A stretch of 64,000 nt of DNA from Streptomyces cinerochromogenes (GCF_014648635.1 NZ_BMRM01000003.1:186001-250000), one strand, 5' to 3'; shown: positions 8,558-17,596, numbered from the stretch's first letter. Made by a program: numbers and translations. The notes: generated by a model from the sequence alone, not told the origin.

Positions 8558-9076
8558 TCACCCGCCGCCGGTTGCGCCGGCCCCGCGCCGCAGCAGGTAC
8601 TTGTGCTGTCCGGACAGCACAAGTTCGCCGCGCTGGTTGTGCACGGTGGCCGCCGTGACCACGACACCGTTCTCGCCCCGCGGCTCCAGGCCGGTGACGG
8701 TGAGTGCCGGGTACAGGGTGTCCCCGGAGTGCACCTCGGCCAGGAACGTGCAGGACAGCTCCAGGAAGCTGACGAACACCTCACCGATGAAGTGCGGGAA
8801 CAGCGTCGCGCCCGGCGCGGTGAACGCCAGGACCTGGAGTCCGTGCACGACCGGCGCGGGGTGGCCGTGACGGCGTGCCCACTCGGCGTCGTAGTGGACC
8901 GGGTGGTTGTCCGCGGAGACCGTCTGGAAGGCCGCGGCGTGGGCGTCGGTCAGGGTACGGCTGGGGGCCCGGAACACCTCGCCGACGCGCAGGTCCTCGA
9001 AGGTCCTGGGCGGGACGACGAGGAACGCGTCCGGGTCGAACCCGGTCGCGGGGGGTGCTGTGTGCAGGGAATCCAT
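8558..9076 (-). CDS. MaoC-family (R)-specific hydratase-like protein
   Basis: A 172-residue hot-dog-fold protein with the hydratase motif DNHPVHYDAEWARRHG, containing the Asp and His expected for acyl-CoA hydration, then HGLQVLAF. The start at 9076 follows GAGAGGA; a GTG one codon earlier is equally possible. It is the last gene of a five-gene minus-strand operon, 63 bp after the SMP-30-like gene. Within this operon it probably hydrates an unsaturated acyl thioester or acts as a mesaconyl-type dehydratase; the sequence does not settle the substrate. Confidence 0.8.
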   Translation of the reverse strand: MDSLHTAPPATGFDPDAFLVVPPRTFEDLRVGEVFRAPSRTLTDAHAAAFQTVSADNHPVHYDAEWARRHGHPAPVVHGLQVLAFTAPGATLFPHFIGEVFVSFLELSCTFLAEVHSGDTLYPALTVTGLEPRGENGVVVTAATVHNQRGELVLSGQHKYLLRRGAGATGGG

Positions 9077-9139
9077 CACGCTGTCCTCTCGTTGCTGTCC
9101 GGCTCGCCGGCGTCTCGTCACGCGCGCGTGCGTCCGGGC

Positions 9140-10132
9140 CTACGCGCCGGGGACGATCCGGGCGGCCAGGAGGTTGGGGTCGTCGTCGGTGAAGTAGGCG
9201 GCGCTGGCGACGTACGCCGTGGTGCCGCGTACGGCGAGGGAGGTCGGGCCCTGCAGTCCGTCGGCGGCGGTGAGCACGACGGTGTGCCGGCCGCCGGGCT
9301 CGACCCGGGCCACCTCGTTGTCCTTGTTGATCGCGGCCAGCAGGGTGTCCCCGCGGCCGGTGAACGCGAAGTCGTCGATGTCGACCAGCCCGGTGGCGCG
9401 GGTCTGCACGTCGCCGGCCGTGCCGTGGCGGGTGACCGGGATGCGCAGGACGGTCCCGCGGTCCAGGTTGGACACCCAGACCGCGCCGCGGTGGACCTTG
9501 AGCCCGTTGGCCCCCAGGAACCCGTCGGCGGCCAGCTCGGGCGCGGTGGACCACGCGGTGGGGGCCCCGCCGGTGGCCGGCACGCGCCACACCGTGCCCA
9601 GGACCGAGTCCGCCGCGTAGAGCACACCGGCGTGCTCGTCCAGGGCCAGGCCGTTGGGCAGGCCGGCGGCCGGCAGCGCGGCGATGCGCCGCGGGCCGCC
9701 GCCCGGACGCAGGCGCCACAGGCCGGTCAGGTCGCTGCTGCCGGTGGCGTACAGGAAGTACAGCGTTCCGTCGTGCGCGCGGACGATGCCGCCGAGGAAG
9801 GGCGAGGTGAGGGCGGGCGTGACGGAGCCCGCGGGCGGCGCGGGCAGCGTCGCGAGGACGTGCACCCGGCCGTCGGGGGTGATGCGGGCGACCTGGCGGT
9901 TGTAGGCGAAGGTGACGACGGCGCTCCCACCGGGCTCCAGGGCGATGTTCTCCGGCCGCTGCCCGCCGCTCACGTCCAGGTGGGCGAAGAAGCGTACGGG
10001 GGCCGCCGGACCGGCCACGGTGGCGGAGGCCGGGTCGGCCGTGGCCGGTCCGGCGGCGGTGACGGCGAGGACGCCGGCCACCGCCGTGGCCAGGAGACCG
10101 GTACGTGTCCGTGTTGTCGTACGGCTGGTCAT
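9140..10132 (-). CDS. Secreted SMP-30/gluconolactonase-like beta-propeller protein
   Basis: A 330-residue protein with an N-terminal signal peptide (Arg-rich start, hydrophobic LLATAVAGVLAVTAAG, likely cut after ATA near residue 33). The mature part has repeated propeller blades (NIALEPGGSAVVTF, GLWRLRPGGGPRRIAALP, NGLALDEHAGVLYAADS, VWVSNLDRG) as in SMP-30 lactonases and NHL-type proteins. ATG 10132 follows AAGGA. It is the only exported product of the operon and could hydrolyse a lactone or merely bind a ligand outside the cell. Metal-binding residues cannot be assigned by eye. Confidence 0.78.
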   Translation of the reverse strand: MTSRTTTRTRTGLLATAVAGVLAVTAAGPATADPASATVAGPAAPVRFFAHLDVSGGQRPENIALEPGGSAVVTFAYNRQVARITPDGRVHVLATLPAPPAGSVTPALTSPFLGGIVRAHDGTLYFLYATGSSDLTGLWRLRPGGGPRRIAALPAAGLPNGLALDEHAGVLYAADSVLGTVWRVPATGGAPTAWSTAPELAADGFLGANGLKVHRGAVWVSNLDRGTVLRIPVTRHGTAGDVQTRATGLVDIDDFAFTGRGDTLLAAINKDNEVARVEPGGRHTVVLTAADGLQGPTSLAVRGTTAYVASAAYFTDDDPNLLAARIVPGA

Positions 10133-10199
10133 GTCATTCCTTCTCGGCAGGTTGATCGGTGGGTGGGCAGGGGGATGGTGTGCGGTGGGGCGGAGGCGG

Positions 10200-11042
10200 T
10201 CAGCCGGTGAAGCGCTGGCGCAGTTCGCCGATGCCCTCGATGGAGCTGACCAGTTCGTCGCCCGGGGCCAGCCAGCGCTGCGGGGTGCGGCCGAGGCCGA
10301 CACCGGCGGGAGTGCCGGTGAAGACGACGTCACCCGGCAGCAGCGGCAGCACGCCGGACAGCCTGGCGATGAGGGCGGGGACGGAGAAGATCAGCTGCCG
10401 GGTACGGCCACGCTGCACTTCCTCGCCGTTGACGGCGCAGGTCAGTTCCAGGTCGTCGGGGTCGTCGAACTCGTCCGGGGTCACCAGCCAGGGGCCGGTC
10501 GGGGTGAAGCCCGGGTAGGACTTGGCGAGGCCGAACTGGGGAGCCGGGCCGTCCATCTGGAGGACGCGCTCGGAGAGGTCCTGGCCGACGGTGAGGCCCG
10601 CCACGTGACTCCAGGCGTCGGCCTCCGGGACCCGGTGGGCCCGGCGGCCGATGACCACCACCAGCTCCACCTCCCAGTCGGTGTGGCCGCCCGGGGGCAG
10701 TGTCACCTCGGTCACCGGTCCGGTGATGCTGGTGGCGAACTTGGTGAAGACCGGCGGCATGCCCCGGGGCGTGGTGAAGCCCGCTTCCGAGATGTGCTCG
10801 CGGTAGTTCAGGCCCACGGCGAGCAGCTGACGCGGGGCCGGCGCGGGGGCGCCGAGGTCGGCCGGGTCGAAGGGGACCCCGTCGCCGAGGTCGGCGCGGG
10901 CCGCCCAGTCGCGGAACTCCGCCCAGCGGGAGTAGACGGCCTGGGGATCGGCGGAGAACAGGTCACCGCTGGCCTTCTGGACGTCGACCGCCCGGCCGTC
11001 GGTGACCAGGACCAGACGTCCGGCGAGATGGGCGATACGCAT
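10200..11042 (-). CDS. Fumarylacetoacetate hydrolase family protein
   Basis: A 280-residue FAH-fold enzyme: GLNYREHISEAG, then PPVFTKFATSITGP, the metal-binding DWEVELVVVIGRRA, GQDLSERVLQ, AKSYPGFTPTGPW and the C-terminal GDVVFTGTPAGVG. These are the hallmarks of 2-hydroxyhepta-dienedioate isomerase, acylpyruvase and 2,4-diketo-3-deoxy-sugar-acid hydrolase members. ATG 11042 follows AGGAG. It lies 52 bp after the FAD/Fe-S dehydrogenase gene. Together with a 2-hydroxyacid dehydrogenase, C-C bond cleavage of a beta-diketoacid is a reasonable reading, but the acid is unknown. Confidence 0.85.
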   Translation of the reverse strand: MRIAHLAGRLVLVTDGRAVDVQKASGDLFSADPQAVYSRWAEFRDWAARADLGDGVPFDPADLGAPAPAPRQLLAVGLNYREHISEAGFTTPRGMPPVFTKFATSITGPVTEVTLPPGGHTDWEVELVVVIGRRAHRVPEADAWSHVAGLTVGQDLSERVLQMDGPAPQFGLAKSYPGFTPTGPWLVTPDEFDDPDDLELTCAVNGEEVQRGRTRQLIFSVPALIARLSGVLPLLPGDVVFTGTPAGVGLGRTPQRWLAPGDELVSSIEGIGELRQRFTG

Positions 11043-11094
11043 GGGGTGCTCCTGGGGCGGAGGAGGGGCGAGGGGGAGGAGGGTGAAGGGGGCG

Positions 11095-14040
11095 TCAACG
11101 GCCGGGGCCGGGACCGGCGGGGCGGGTGGCGCGTTCGAGGGCGAGCAGCACGGACCGGTAGGGGCGCCCGGTGGCGTGTTCCATGCCGATCTCACAGGTC
11201 CGGTTGGCGGACAGATAGGCGTCGTACGACCCCGCGGCGACCTCCGCCGCCTCGTGCGCCGTCGCCGACTCGGTCAGCTCCCTGTGCAGCAGGCCCCGGT
11301 CGCCGGCGAACCCGCAGCACTCCGCGTGGACCGGCACCTCGACGTCCTCGGCGACGAACTCCGCGACCGCGCGCAGCTCCTCGGCATCTCCCAGGTGCCG
11401 CATCGAACAGGTGGGGTGCAGCACCGCGCTGTCCAACCGTTCGGTCACCCGCAGGCGTGGCAGCAGCTCGTTCGCGGCCCACTCGACCGAGTCCACGACC
11501 GTGAGCGCCTCGTGCTTCGTCCGGTTCGCGGGCGTCAGATACGGTACGACCTCCCGTCCGATGCCGAGCGTGCACGAGGAGGCGTCGACGACGAGCGGCA
11601 GACGGCCGCCGTCGGTCCACTCCCAGGCCCGCTCCACGGTGCGGTTGGCCATGACGGTGTTGCCGTCGTCGTAGCCCTTGGAGTGCCAGATGGTCGCGCA
11701 GCAGGACCCGGCCAGGTCCGGCGGGATCCATACCGGCAGCCCGGCCCGGTGCGCGAGCGTCACGACCGCCTCCGGAAGGGAGGGGCCGGACGTGCCGTCC
11801 GGTCCGCCGAAGATCCGGTTGACGCAGGCCACGTAGTAGACGGCGGTCGCGCTCGCGCGGTCGGTGTGCGGCAGCCGGGCCGGTGCCGGGCCGGGGATGC
11901 CGGGGATCCATTCCGGCGCCAGGTCGGGGGAGACCGCCTTGCGGACGGCGGAGGTCACGCCGCCGAGGACCCGGTCGCCGAGGTGGTCGGCGACACCGAG
12001 CGCGGCGCGTACCGACGACTCCACGAGGGAGAACCGCCGTGCGACCCGGGCCGCGGTGCGTTCCTCTCGCTCGGAGTGCCGCTGGTGCCGGAACCGTTTC
12101 ATCATGGCGCCGGTGTCGATGCCGACCGGGCAGGCGATGGCGCAGGTCGAGTCGCCGGCACAGGTGTCGACGGCGTCGTAGCCGTAGGAGTCCAGCAGGC
12201 TGTCCATGACGGGGGAACCGGTCGGCTGGCGCATCATCTCGCGGCGCAGCACGATCCGCTGGCGCGGTGTGGTGGTGAGGTCGCGGCTCGGGCAGACCGG
12301 CTCGCAGAACCCGCACTCGATGCAGGAGTCGGCGACCGCCTCGATGGCCGGGATGGTCTTCAGGCCCCGCAGATGGGCCCGGGCGTCGCGGTTGAGCACC
12401 ACCCCGGGGGCGAGGACGCCCGCCGGGTCGATGGTCTCCTTGATCCGCCACATGAGTCCGGCGGCACGGGCACCCCACTCGGCTTCGAGGAACGGCGTCA
12501 TGTTCCGGCCGGTGGCGTGCTCCGCCTTGAGGGAGCCGTCGAAACGGTCCACCACCATGGCGCAGAAGTCGTCCATGAAGGCCGCGTACCGCTGCACCTC
12601 GTCCGGGCGGGCGGCGTCGAAGGCCAGCAGGAAGTGCAGGTTGCCGTGGGCCGCGTGGCCGGCGACCGCGGCGTCGAAGCCGTGCCGGAGCTGGAGCGCG
12701 GTCAGCGCCTCGCAGGCCTCCGCCAGCCGTGACGGCGGCACCGCGAAGTCCTCGGTGATCAGTGTGGAGCCGGCCGGGCGTGCCTTGCCCACGGCCGTCA
12801 TGAAGGCCTCGCGCGCGTGCCAGTACGTCCGGACCGTGGCGGGATCCTGGGTGAAGCGGTTGGTGACGGACGCCACCGGCGTGACCAGCGTCAGCCTGTT
12901 CAGCACGTCGGCGGCGGCCCGCCGGTGGGCCTGGTGGGCCGAGTCGTCCGGGGCGCGGAACTCCACCAGCAGCGCGGCCGTCTCCCGGGGCAGGCCGGCC
13001 CAGTCGGCGGGCACCCCGTCGACGTCGGCGCAGGCGCGCAGCGTGTTCCCGTCCATCAGTTCCACGGCACGGGCCCCGGCCTCGTTGAACAGCGGTACCG
13101 CCGCCGCGGCGGCCGTGAGGTCGGGGAAGAACAGCAGGGCCGTATGGGTGAGCCGGTCCAGGGACACCGTCCGGAACACCGTCTCGGCGATGAAGCCCAG
13201 GGTGCCCTGCGAGCCGACCATCAGGCCGCGCAGGATCTCCACGGGCGTGGACCCGTCCAGGAAGGCGTCGAGCCGGTAGCCGTTGGTGTTCTTCAGCTCG
13301 TACTTGGCCCGGATCCGGGAGACGAGCGCGGCATCGTCCTCGATCTCGGCCTTCAGGGTCAGCAGCCCCTCGTACAGCTCCGGTTCGGCCGTTCGCAGCA
13401 GCGCGTCGGCGTCCGGGGCCGCGGTGTCGACGACGGTGCCCGACGGCAGGACCAGGGTGAGGGAGGACAGCAGGCGGTAGGAGTTGCGGGTGACACCGGC
13501 GGTCATGCCGGAGGCGTTGTTGGCGACGACCCCGCCGACGGTGCAGGCGCGGGAGCTGGCGGGGTCGGGGCCCATCAGCCGGCCGTGGCGGGACAGCGTG
13601 ATGTTGGCGCGTCCCACCGTCGTGCCGGGCCTGATCCGGGCCTCGGCGCCGCCGTCGAGCACCTCCACGCCGGTCCAGTGGCGGCGCACGTCGACCAGGA
13701 TGTCGCTGCCCTGGGCCTGGCCGTTCAGTGAGGTCCCGGCCGCCCGGAAGACGATCTCCCGCCCGTGCTCGTGGGCGTACCGCAGCACCGCGGCCACGTC
13801 CGCCACGTGCTCGGCGATGACGACGACCTTCGGCACGAAGCGGTAGGGGCTCGCGTCGGAGGCGTATTTCACCAGGTCGGACACGGTGTGCAGTACCTTG
13901 TCCGGGCCCAGCAGACGGACCAGGTCCGCGCGCAGGGCGTCGGGGGTGCCGGACGCCCGCTCGTCGGGCACCCGGTCGGCGGCCGGGCCGTCGGTCCGCC
14001 GGGGCCTGAGCTTGTCCGGTACCGGTTCCAGCAGCGCCAT
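11095..14040 (-). CDS. FAD- and Fe-S-containing D-2-hydroxyacid dehydrogenase (Dld/YdiJ type)
   Basis: A 981-residue fusion. The N-terminal half is a FAD_binding_4 / glycolate-oxidase-D unit (FRAAGTSLNGQAQGSD, VVANNASGMTAGV, VGSQGTLGFIAE), followed by the linked-oxidase C-domain (VAGHAAHGNLHF). The C-terminal half has two ferredoxin-type clusters, CIECGFCEPVCPS near residue 570 and CAGDSTCAIACPVG near 625, then CCG-domain cysteines near 780 and 907. The family oxidises D-lactate or D-2-hydroxyglutarate with electrons passed to the respiratory chain or a quinone. ATG 14040 follows GGAG. Operon position suggests a dedicated hydroxyacid substrate. Confidence 0.85.
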   Translation of the reverse strand: MALLEPVPDKLRPRRTDGPAADRVPDERASGTPDALRADLVRLLGPDKVLHTVSDLVKYASDASPYRFVPKVVVIAEHVADVAAVLRYAHEHGREIVFRAAGTSLNGQAQGSDILVDVRRHWTGVEVLDGGAEARIRPGTTVGRANITLSRHGRLMGPDPASSRACTVGGVVANNASGMTAGVTRNSYRLLSSLTLVLPSGTVVDTAAPDADALLRTAEPELYEGLLTLKAEIEDDAALVSRIRAKYELKNTNGYRLDAFLDGSTPVEILRGLMVGSQGTLGFIAETVFRTVSLDRLTHTALLFFPDLTAAAAAVPLFNEAGARAVELMDGNTLRACADVDGVPADWAGLPRETAALLVEFRAPDDSAHQAHRRAAADVLNRLTLVTPVASVTNRFTQDPATVRTYWHAREAFMTAVGKARPAGSTLITEDFAVPPSRLAEACEALTALQLRHGFDAAVAGHAAHGNLHFLLAFDAARPDEVQRYAAFMDDFCAMVVDRFDGSLKAEHATGRNMTPFLEAEWGARAAGLMWRIKETIDPAGVLAPGVVLNRDARAHLRGLKTIPAIEAVADSCIECGFCEPVCPSRDLTTTPRQRIVLRREMMRQPTGSPVMDSLLDSYGYDAVDTCAGDSTCAIACPVGIDTGAMMKRFRHQRHSEREERTAARVARRFSLVESSVRAALGVADHLGDRVLGGVTSAVRKAVSPDLAPEWIPGIPGPAPARLPHTDRASATAVYYVACVNRIFGGPDGTSGPSLPEAVVTLAHRAGLPVWIPPDLAGSCCATIWHSKGYDDGNTVMANRTVERAWEWTDGGRLPLVVDASSCTLGIGREVVPYLTPANRTKHEALTVVDSVEWAANELLPRLRVTERLDSAVLHPTCSMRHLGDAEELRAVAEFVAEDVEVPVHAECCGFAGDRGLLHRELTESATAHEAAEVAAGSYDAYLSANRTCEIGMEHATGRPYRSVLLALERATRPAGPGPGR

Positions 14041-14084
14041 GACTGCTCCATTCCGTGAGGGGGAGGACGGGGGGGGCTGCTCGT

Positions 14085-14960
14085 TCAGCCTTCCCAGCCG
14101 TCCAGGAAGTCGAGGAGTTCGGCGTTGACCACGTCGGGGCGTTCCTCCTGGCAGAGGTGGCCGCACTGCGGAATGGGCACGCCGCGGACGTCGCGGGCGA
14201 TGCCCTTCCAGACGTCCAGGACGTCGTACGCCTGTCCGACGGCGCTGAAGTCCTCGCCCCACATGGTCAGCACGGGGCAGTCGATGAGCCGGTCGGCGTC
14301 CTCCCGGTCCTGGGCGACGTCCTCGGCCGCGGCGCGGTAGTCCATGCAGGAGCCGCGCACGGCGCCGGGCTGCTGGTAGGCGCGCACGTACACCGCGATC
14401 TCCTCCGGCGTGAGCATGCCGGGGTCGTACGACCAGCTGCGGTAGAAGTGGGTCAGCCAGGTCTCCTCACGGCCCGCGATGAGGGCCTCGGGGAGGTCGG
14501 GCACGCCGAGGAAGGTGAAGAACCAGTAGCCCCGGCGGGCCAGGTCGACGTCGTAGGTCTCGGCGACGACGCGGGTGGGAATGTTGTCCATGGCCACGAA
14601 CCGGTCGATCCGGTCGCGGTGGTCCTTGGCGAAGCGGGTGCCGACGCGGGCCCCGCGGTCGTGGCCGACCAGGGCGATCCGCTCGTGGCCGAGGTGGTCC
14701 GCCAGCGCGAGGAGGTCACGCGCCATGGTCCGCTTGTCGTAGCCGGAGGCGGGCTTGTCGGTGTCGCCGTAGCCGCGCAGGTCCGGCGCGATCACGGTGT
14801 ACCGCTCGGCCAGTACCGGGATCTGCTTCCGCCAGCCGTACCAGGTCTCGGGGAAGCCGTGCAGCAGGTAGACCGGCGGTCCGTCCCCCGCACGGACCCA
14901 GTGCTGCCGTATGCCGTTGAGTCGGGCGGTGTGGTGGGTGATCTCTGCCGGTTCCGTCAT
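14085..14960 (-). CDS. Alpha/beta hydrolase, epoxide hydrolase/haloacetate dehalogenase-like
   Basis: A 291-residue alpha/beta-hydrolase starting near TEPAEITHHTARLNG. It has the oxyanion motif LLHGFPETWYGWR, the nucleophile elbow VGHDRGARVG with Asp as nucleophile, PDLRGYGDTDKP, and a C-terminal His in PQCGHLCQEERP. The Asp nucleophile places it with epoxide hydrolases and haloalkanoate dehalogenases. The His-Trp pair that binds halide in fluoroacetate dehalogenases reads Phe-Phe here (GYWFFTF), arguing against that activity. ATG 14960 has no Shine-Dalgarno; a TANNNT -10-like hexamer 7 bases upstream suggests a leaderless start. It is the first gene of the operon. Confidence 0.78.
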   Translation of the reverse strand: MTEPAEITHHTARLNGIRQHWVRAGDGPPVYLLHGFPETWYGWRKQIPVLAERYTVIAPDLRGYGDTDKPASGYDKRTMARDLLALADHLGHERIALVGHDRGARVGTRFAKDHRDRIDRFVAMDNIPTRVVAETYDVDLARRGYWFFTFLGVPDLPEALIAGREETWLTHFYRSWSYDPGMLTPEEIAVYVRAYQQPGAVRGSCMDYRAAAEDVAQDREDADRLIDCPVLTMWGEDFSAVGQAYDVLDVWKGIARDVRGVPIPQCGHLCQEERPDVVNAELLDFLDGWEG

Positions 14961-14967
14961 GACCGTC

Positions 14968-14973
14968 ACGCTA
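14968..14973 (-). promoter_or_regulatory. Possible -10 element for a leaderless catabolic operon
   Basis: On the minus strand TAGCGT ends 7 bases before ATG 14960 and there is no ribosome binding site between. This spacing is what leaderless Streptomyces transcripts show. No good -35 is visible. Confidence 0.35.
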
Positions 14974-15268
14974 GGGGCGCGGTCGGTGGCCGATGCATCT
15001 TTCCGTGCACCCGTCCGTGCTCCTCAGCGAACAGGCCGGCACCGCGCCGGCTTTCGTCGTCCCGACCGGCCCGGGGGAACAGCCCGGGGACGGCACCGGG
15101 GCCGGCGAACCGCTGCGCGGCGTCGACGCGCGGGAGCGGGAGCCGGAGGAGGAGGACCGGGAGGGGGAGGGCCGGACGGATTCCGGCCGGCAGGCATTCG
15201 GGCGGATCGCGCCGGCAGGACCTCGGATCGCGTCGGTCGCGCCTCAGACGAGTTCCACCGGTAGGCGC

Positions 15269-16030
15269 TCAGACCGATTCCGGCCGGTGGGCGTCCTCGT
15301 GTGATTCCTTGTGCGGTCGGCCGCCGCGGGACGGGCGTCGTACGACCAGGTCCGCCACCTCGAAGGACATCTCGGTGGTCTCGGCCGCCGGTGCCGGGTG
15401 GTACCGGCCCGCGCTCACCGAGAGGTTGACGATGAGGTGGGCGCGCCACGCGCGCCCCACGCCGCGTTCGTCCGCGAAGACCTGTGTGCCGTTCAGCCAC
15501 CAGACCACCGAACGGGCCCCGAACTCGGTGCGCAGCTCGATCCAGGCACCGGGGCCGACGGCCTCGTCGCGGACGTACCGGTTGGCGTGGCGCACGTGAT
15601 TGGTGAACTCCAGCAGGTCCGGGTTGTCGGGGTGGTACTCGAAGACGTCGATCTCGTGGTTGCCGTCCCGCCAGGTCCAGATGGCCGGCCAGGCGCCGAC
15701 CTCCCGGGGCAGCCGGACCCGTGCCTCCAGGACGTCCCCCGGCCGGACGGTGAACCCCTCCTCGCTGTCCTCGGTGGTGAGCAGTCCCGTGTCCCAGTTC
15801 CCGTCGGTCCGGCGGGTGGCCCGGAACGTTCCCGAGCGGCTGTAGTCGGCGTCGGGGACCAGGTGGTCCAGTTTGTCGTCGTCGGGATTGACCGGGCCGC
15901 CTCCGGGATAGGCCCACGAGCGACCCGCGACCCACTGGGTCGGCGAGGCGAAGTCCGCCGTGAACACCACGTCGGGCGGGGGCGGGGTGCGCGGACCCGG
16001 CAGGGGGCCGCGGGATGCCGATGTGTCCAT
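15269..16030 (-). CDS. GH16-like concanavalin-fold protein without signal peptide
   Basis: A 253-residue protein with the GH16 beta-glucanase signature: GAWPAIWTW followed by HEIDVFEYHP, giving the ExDxxE catalytic arrangement (nucleophile and acid/base Glu), and a jelly-roll-like strand pattern to the end. Unlike secreted laminarinases it starts MDTSASRGPLPG with no hydrophobic segment, so it appears cytoplasmic or exported unconventionally. It lies 156 bp downstream of the flavoprotein gene on the same strand and may share its operon. Possible substrates are beta-1,3/1,4-glucans; the missing signal peptide makes a glycan-binding or editing role conceivable. Confidence 0.7.
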   Translation of the reverse strand: MDTSASRGPLPGPRTPPPPDVVFTADFASPTQWVAGRSWAYPGGGPVNPDDDKLDHLVPDADYSRSGTFRATRRTDGNWDTGLLTTEDSEEGFTVRPGDVLEARVRLPREVGAWPAIWTWRDGNHEIDVFEYHPDNPDLLEFTNHVRHANRYVRDEAVGPGAWIELRTEFGARSVVWWLNGTQVFADERGVGRAWRAHLIVNLSVSAGRYHPAPAAETTEMSFEVADLVVRRPSRGGRPHKESHEDAHRPESV

Positions 16031-16186
16031 ACGCGATGTCTCACCGGCTGACCACCGGTCATGCGCCCAGGTGACCGCCCGTCTGCCAGCACATCCGTTC
16101 GGGGTGTCGCTCCGGAGGGCTACGGGCCCGGCCGGCCGCGCACGACGACACGGACGGTGTTCCGCGTGTCAGGGACGCGGCCCCGG

Positions 16187-17596
16187 TCAGGGCAGGCTCG
16201 CGCCCTGGGCGCGCAGTTCCCGCTGGACCGCGCCCACCGGGACGTCCCGCGGCGGCCGGCCCCCCGTCGCCGCGAGCGCCGCGCAGACCCCCGCCGCCTG
16301 CCCGGTGGCCATGGAGATCGGCATGACGCGGTACGAGGAGTGGGCTACGTGGTCGCCGGAGATGCAGCGGCCCGCGACCAGGACCCGCTCCACCCCCTGG
16401 GGGAGGAGACAGCGCAGCGGGATGTCGTACGCCTCCCCGCGCGGCACCCGTTTCAGCAGGGTGCCGCGACCGCTCGGGTTGTGGATGTCCACCGGGTAGG
16501 CGCCGCGGGCGACGGCGTCGTCGAACTTCCGGGCGGTGAGCACGTCCTCGCCGGTCAGCTGGTACTCGCCCAGGATCCGGCGGGTCTCGCGGACGCCGAC
16601 CTGGACGCCGCTCTGGACGACGTAGGAGTCGGTGAAGCCCGGCACCCGGTCGTGCAGGAACCGGGCGATCTGCGCCATCTGGCGGTGCGCCGTGAACTCC
16701 GCCCGGGTCAGGTCCCAGACGCTGGTGCCGAGCACCTCGGTGACGCGGGTGGAGTTCACCGCCACCTCCCCGGCGTGGGGCGTGGCGAAGAACAGCACGT
16801 CCTCCCGCGGCAGGTCCAGCTCCCCGGCGTCCGTGGCGGCGCGGACCAGGTCCCACAGCCCGTGCACGCCCCGCCACTGGTCGGGGTGGGCACGGGTGTA
16901 GGCGGTGAACTCCTCGTGGTCGAAGCCGACCATGCGGAACATCAGCGACATCGGCTGGGTCCAGCCGTCCTCCGGCCGGCCGATCTCGTACGACGCCCCC
17001 GCCGCGGCCGCGATGTCCCCGTCCCCGGTGCAGTCCACGATCACGTCCGCGTCGAGGACGAGGGGCCCCGACTTCGTCTCGAACACCGCACGCGCCCGGT
17101 CGGGCAGGCTGAGGACGTCGGAGGCGAAGGAGTGGAGGAGGGTGCGGACCTCGTGGTACTCCAGCAGCTCGTACGCCACGAGCTTGAACAGCTCCGGGTC
17201 GAAGGGCACCGTGTAGCCGGTCTCCAGCGAGGGCTGGATCGCCGCTCCCCGGCGCACCAGCTGGTCGAGCAGTACCCACAGCACCCCGCCGACGACCGGC
17301 TCGCCCTCACCGTGGTCGGGCGGCAGCAGCCGCGCGGTGTCGCCGGCCACGGCCTGCTTGACCTCGTTGTGGAAGCTCATCAGCGGCATCACCAGGGCCG
17401 CGGTCGCGTTGCCGCCGAGGAAGCCGTAGCGCTCCACGAGGACGACCTCCGCACCCGCGTTGGCGGCGCCGAGGGCCGCACCGATCCCGGCCGGCCCCCC
17501 GCCGATCACCAGCACCTGTGTGGACCCCGCGTGCAGCGCCTGACGAGGCGGCAGCTCCACCTTCCTGGGAACCCGGGGAGGCATCAGGTAGGTCAT
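16187..17596 (-). CDS. FAD-dependent oxidoreductase (FAD_oxidored family)
   Basis: A 469-residue flavoprotein with the GxGxxG motif VLVIGGGPAGIGAALGAANAG near residues 28-48 and VERYGFLGGNATAALV directly after, typical of the PF12831-type family. DADVIVDCTGDGDIAAAAGA occurs centrally and VLVAGRCISGDHVAHSSYRVMP near the C-terminus. ATG 17596 follows GGGAG. The gene starts 34 bp after the pyruvyl transferase gene ends and is surely co-transcribed. Members of this family are often found near carbohydrate genes, but their substrates are mostly unknown. Confidence 0.8.
   Translation of the reverse strand: MTYLMPPRVPRKVELPPRQALHAGSTQVLVIGGGPAGIGAALGAANAGAEVVLVERYGFLGGNATAALVMPLMSFHNEVKQAVAGDTARLLPPDHGEGEPVVGGVLWVLLDQLVRRGAAIQPSLETGYTVPFDPELFKLVAYELLEYHEVRTLLHSFASDVLSLPDRARAVFETKSGPLVLDADVIVDCTGDGDIAAAAGASYEIGRPEDGWTQPMSLMFRMVGFDHEEFTAYTRAHPDQWRGVHGLWDLVRAATDAGELDLPREDVLFFATPHAGEVAVNSTRVTEVLGTSVWDLTRAEFTAHRQMAQIARFLHDRVPGFTDSYVVQSGVQVGVRETRRILGEYQLTGEDVLTARKFDDAVARGAYPVDIHNPSGRGTLLKRVPRGEAYDIPLRCLLPQGVERVLVAGRCISGDHVAHSSYRVMPISMATGQAAGVCAALAATGGRPPRDVPVGAVQRELRAQGASLP

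Noticed and set aside
14085..14960. Fluoroacetate dehalogenase
   Set aside because: The halide-binding His-Trp pair is replaced by Phe-Phe, so dehalogenation is not supported despite the family resemblance.
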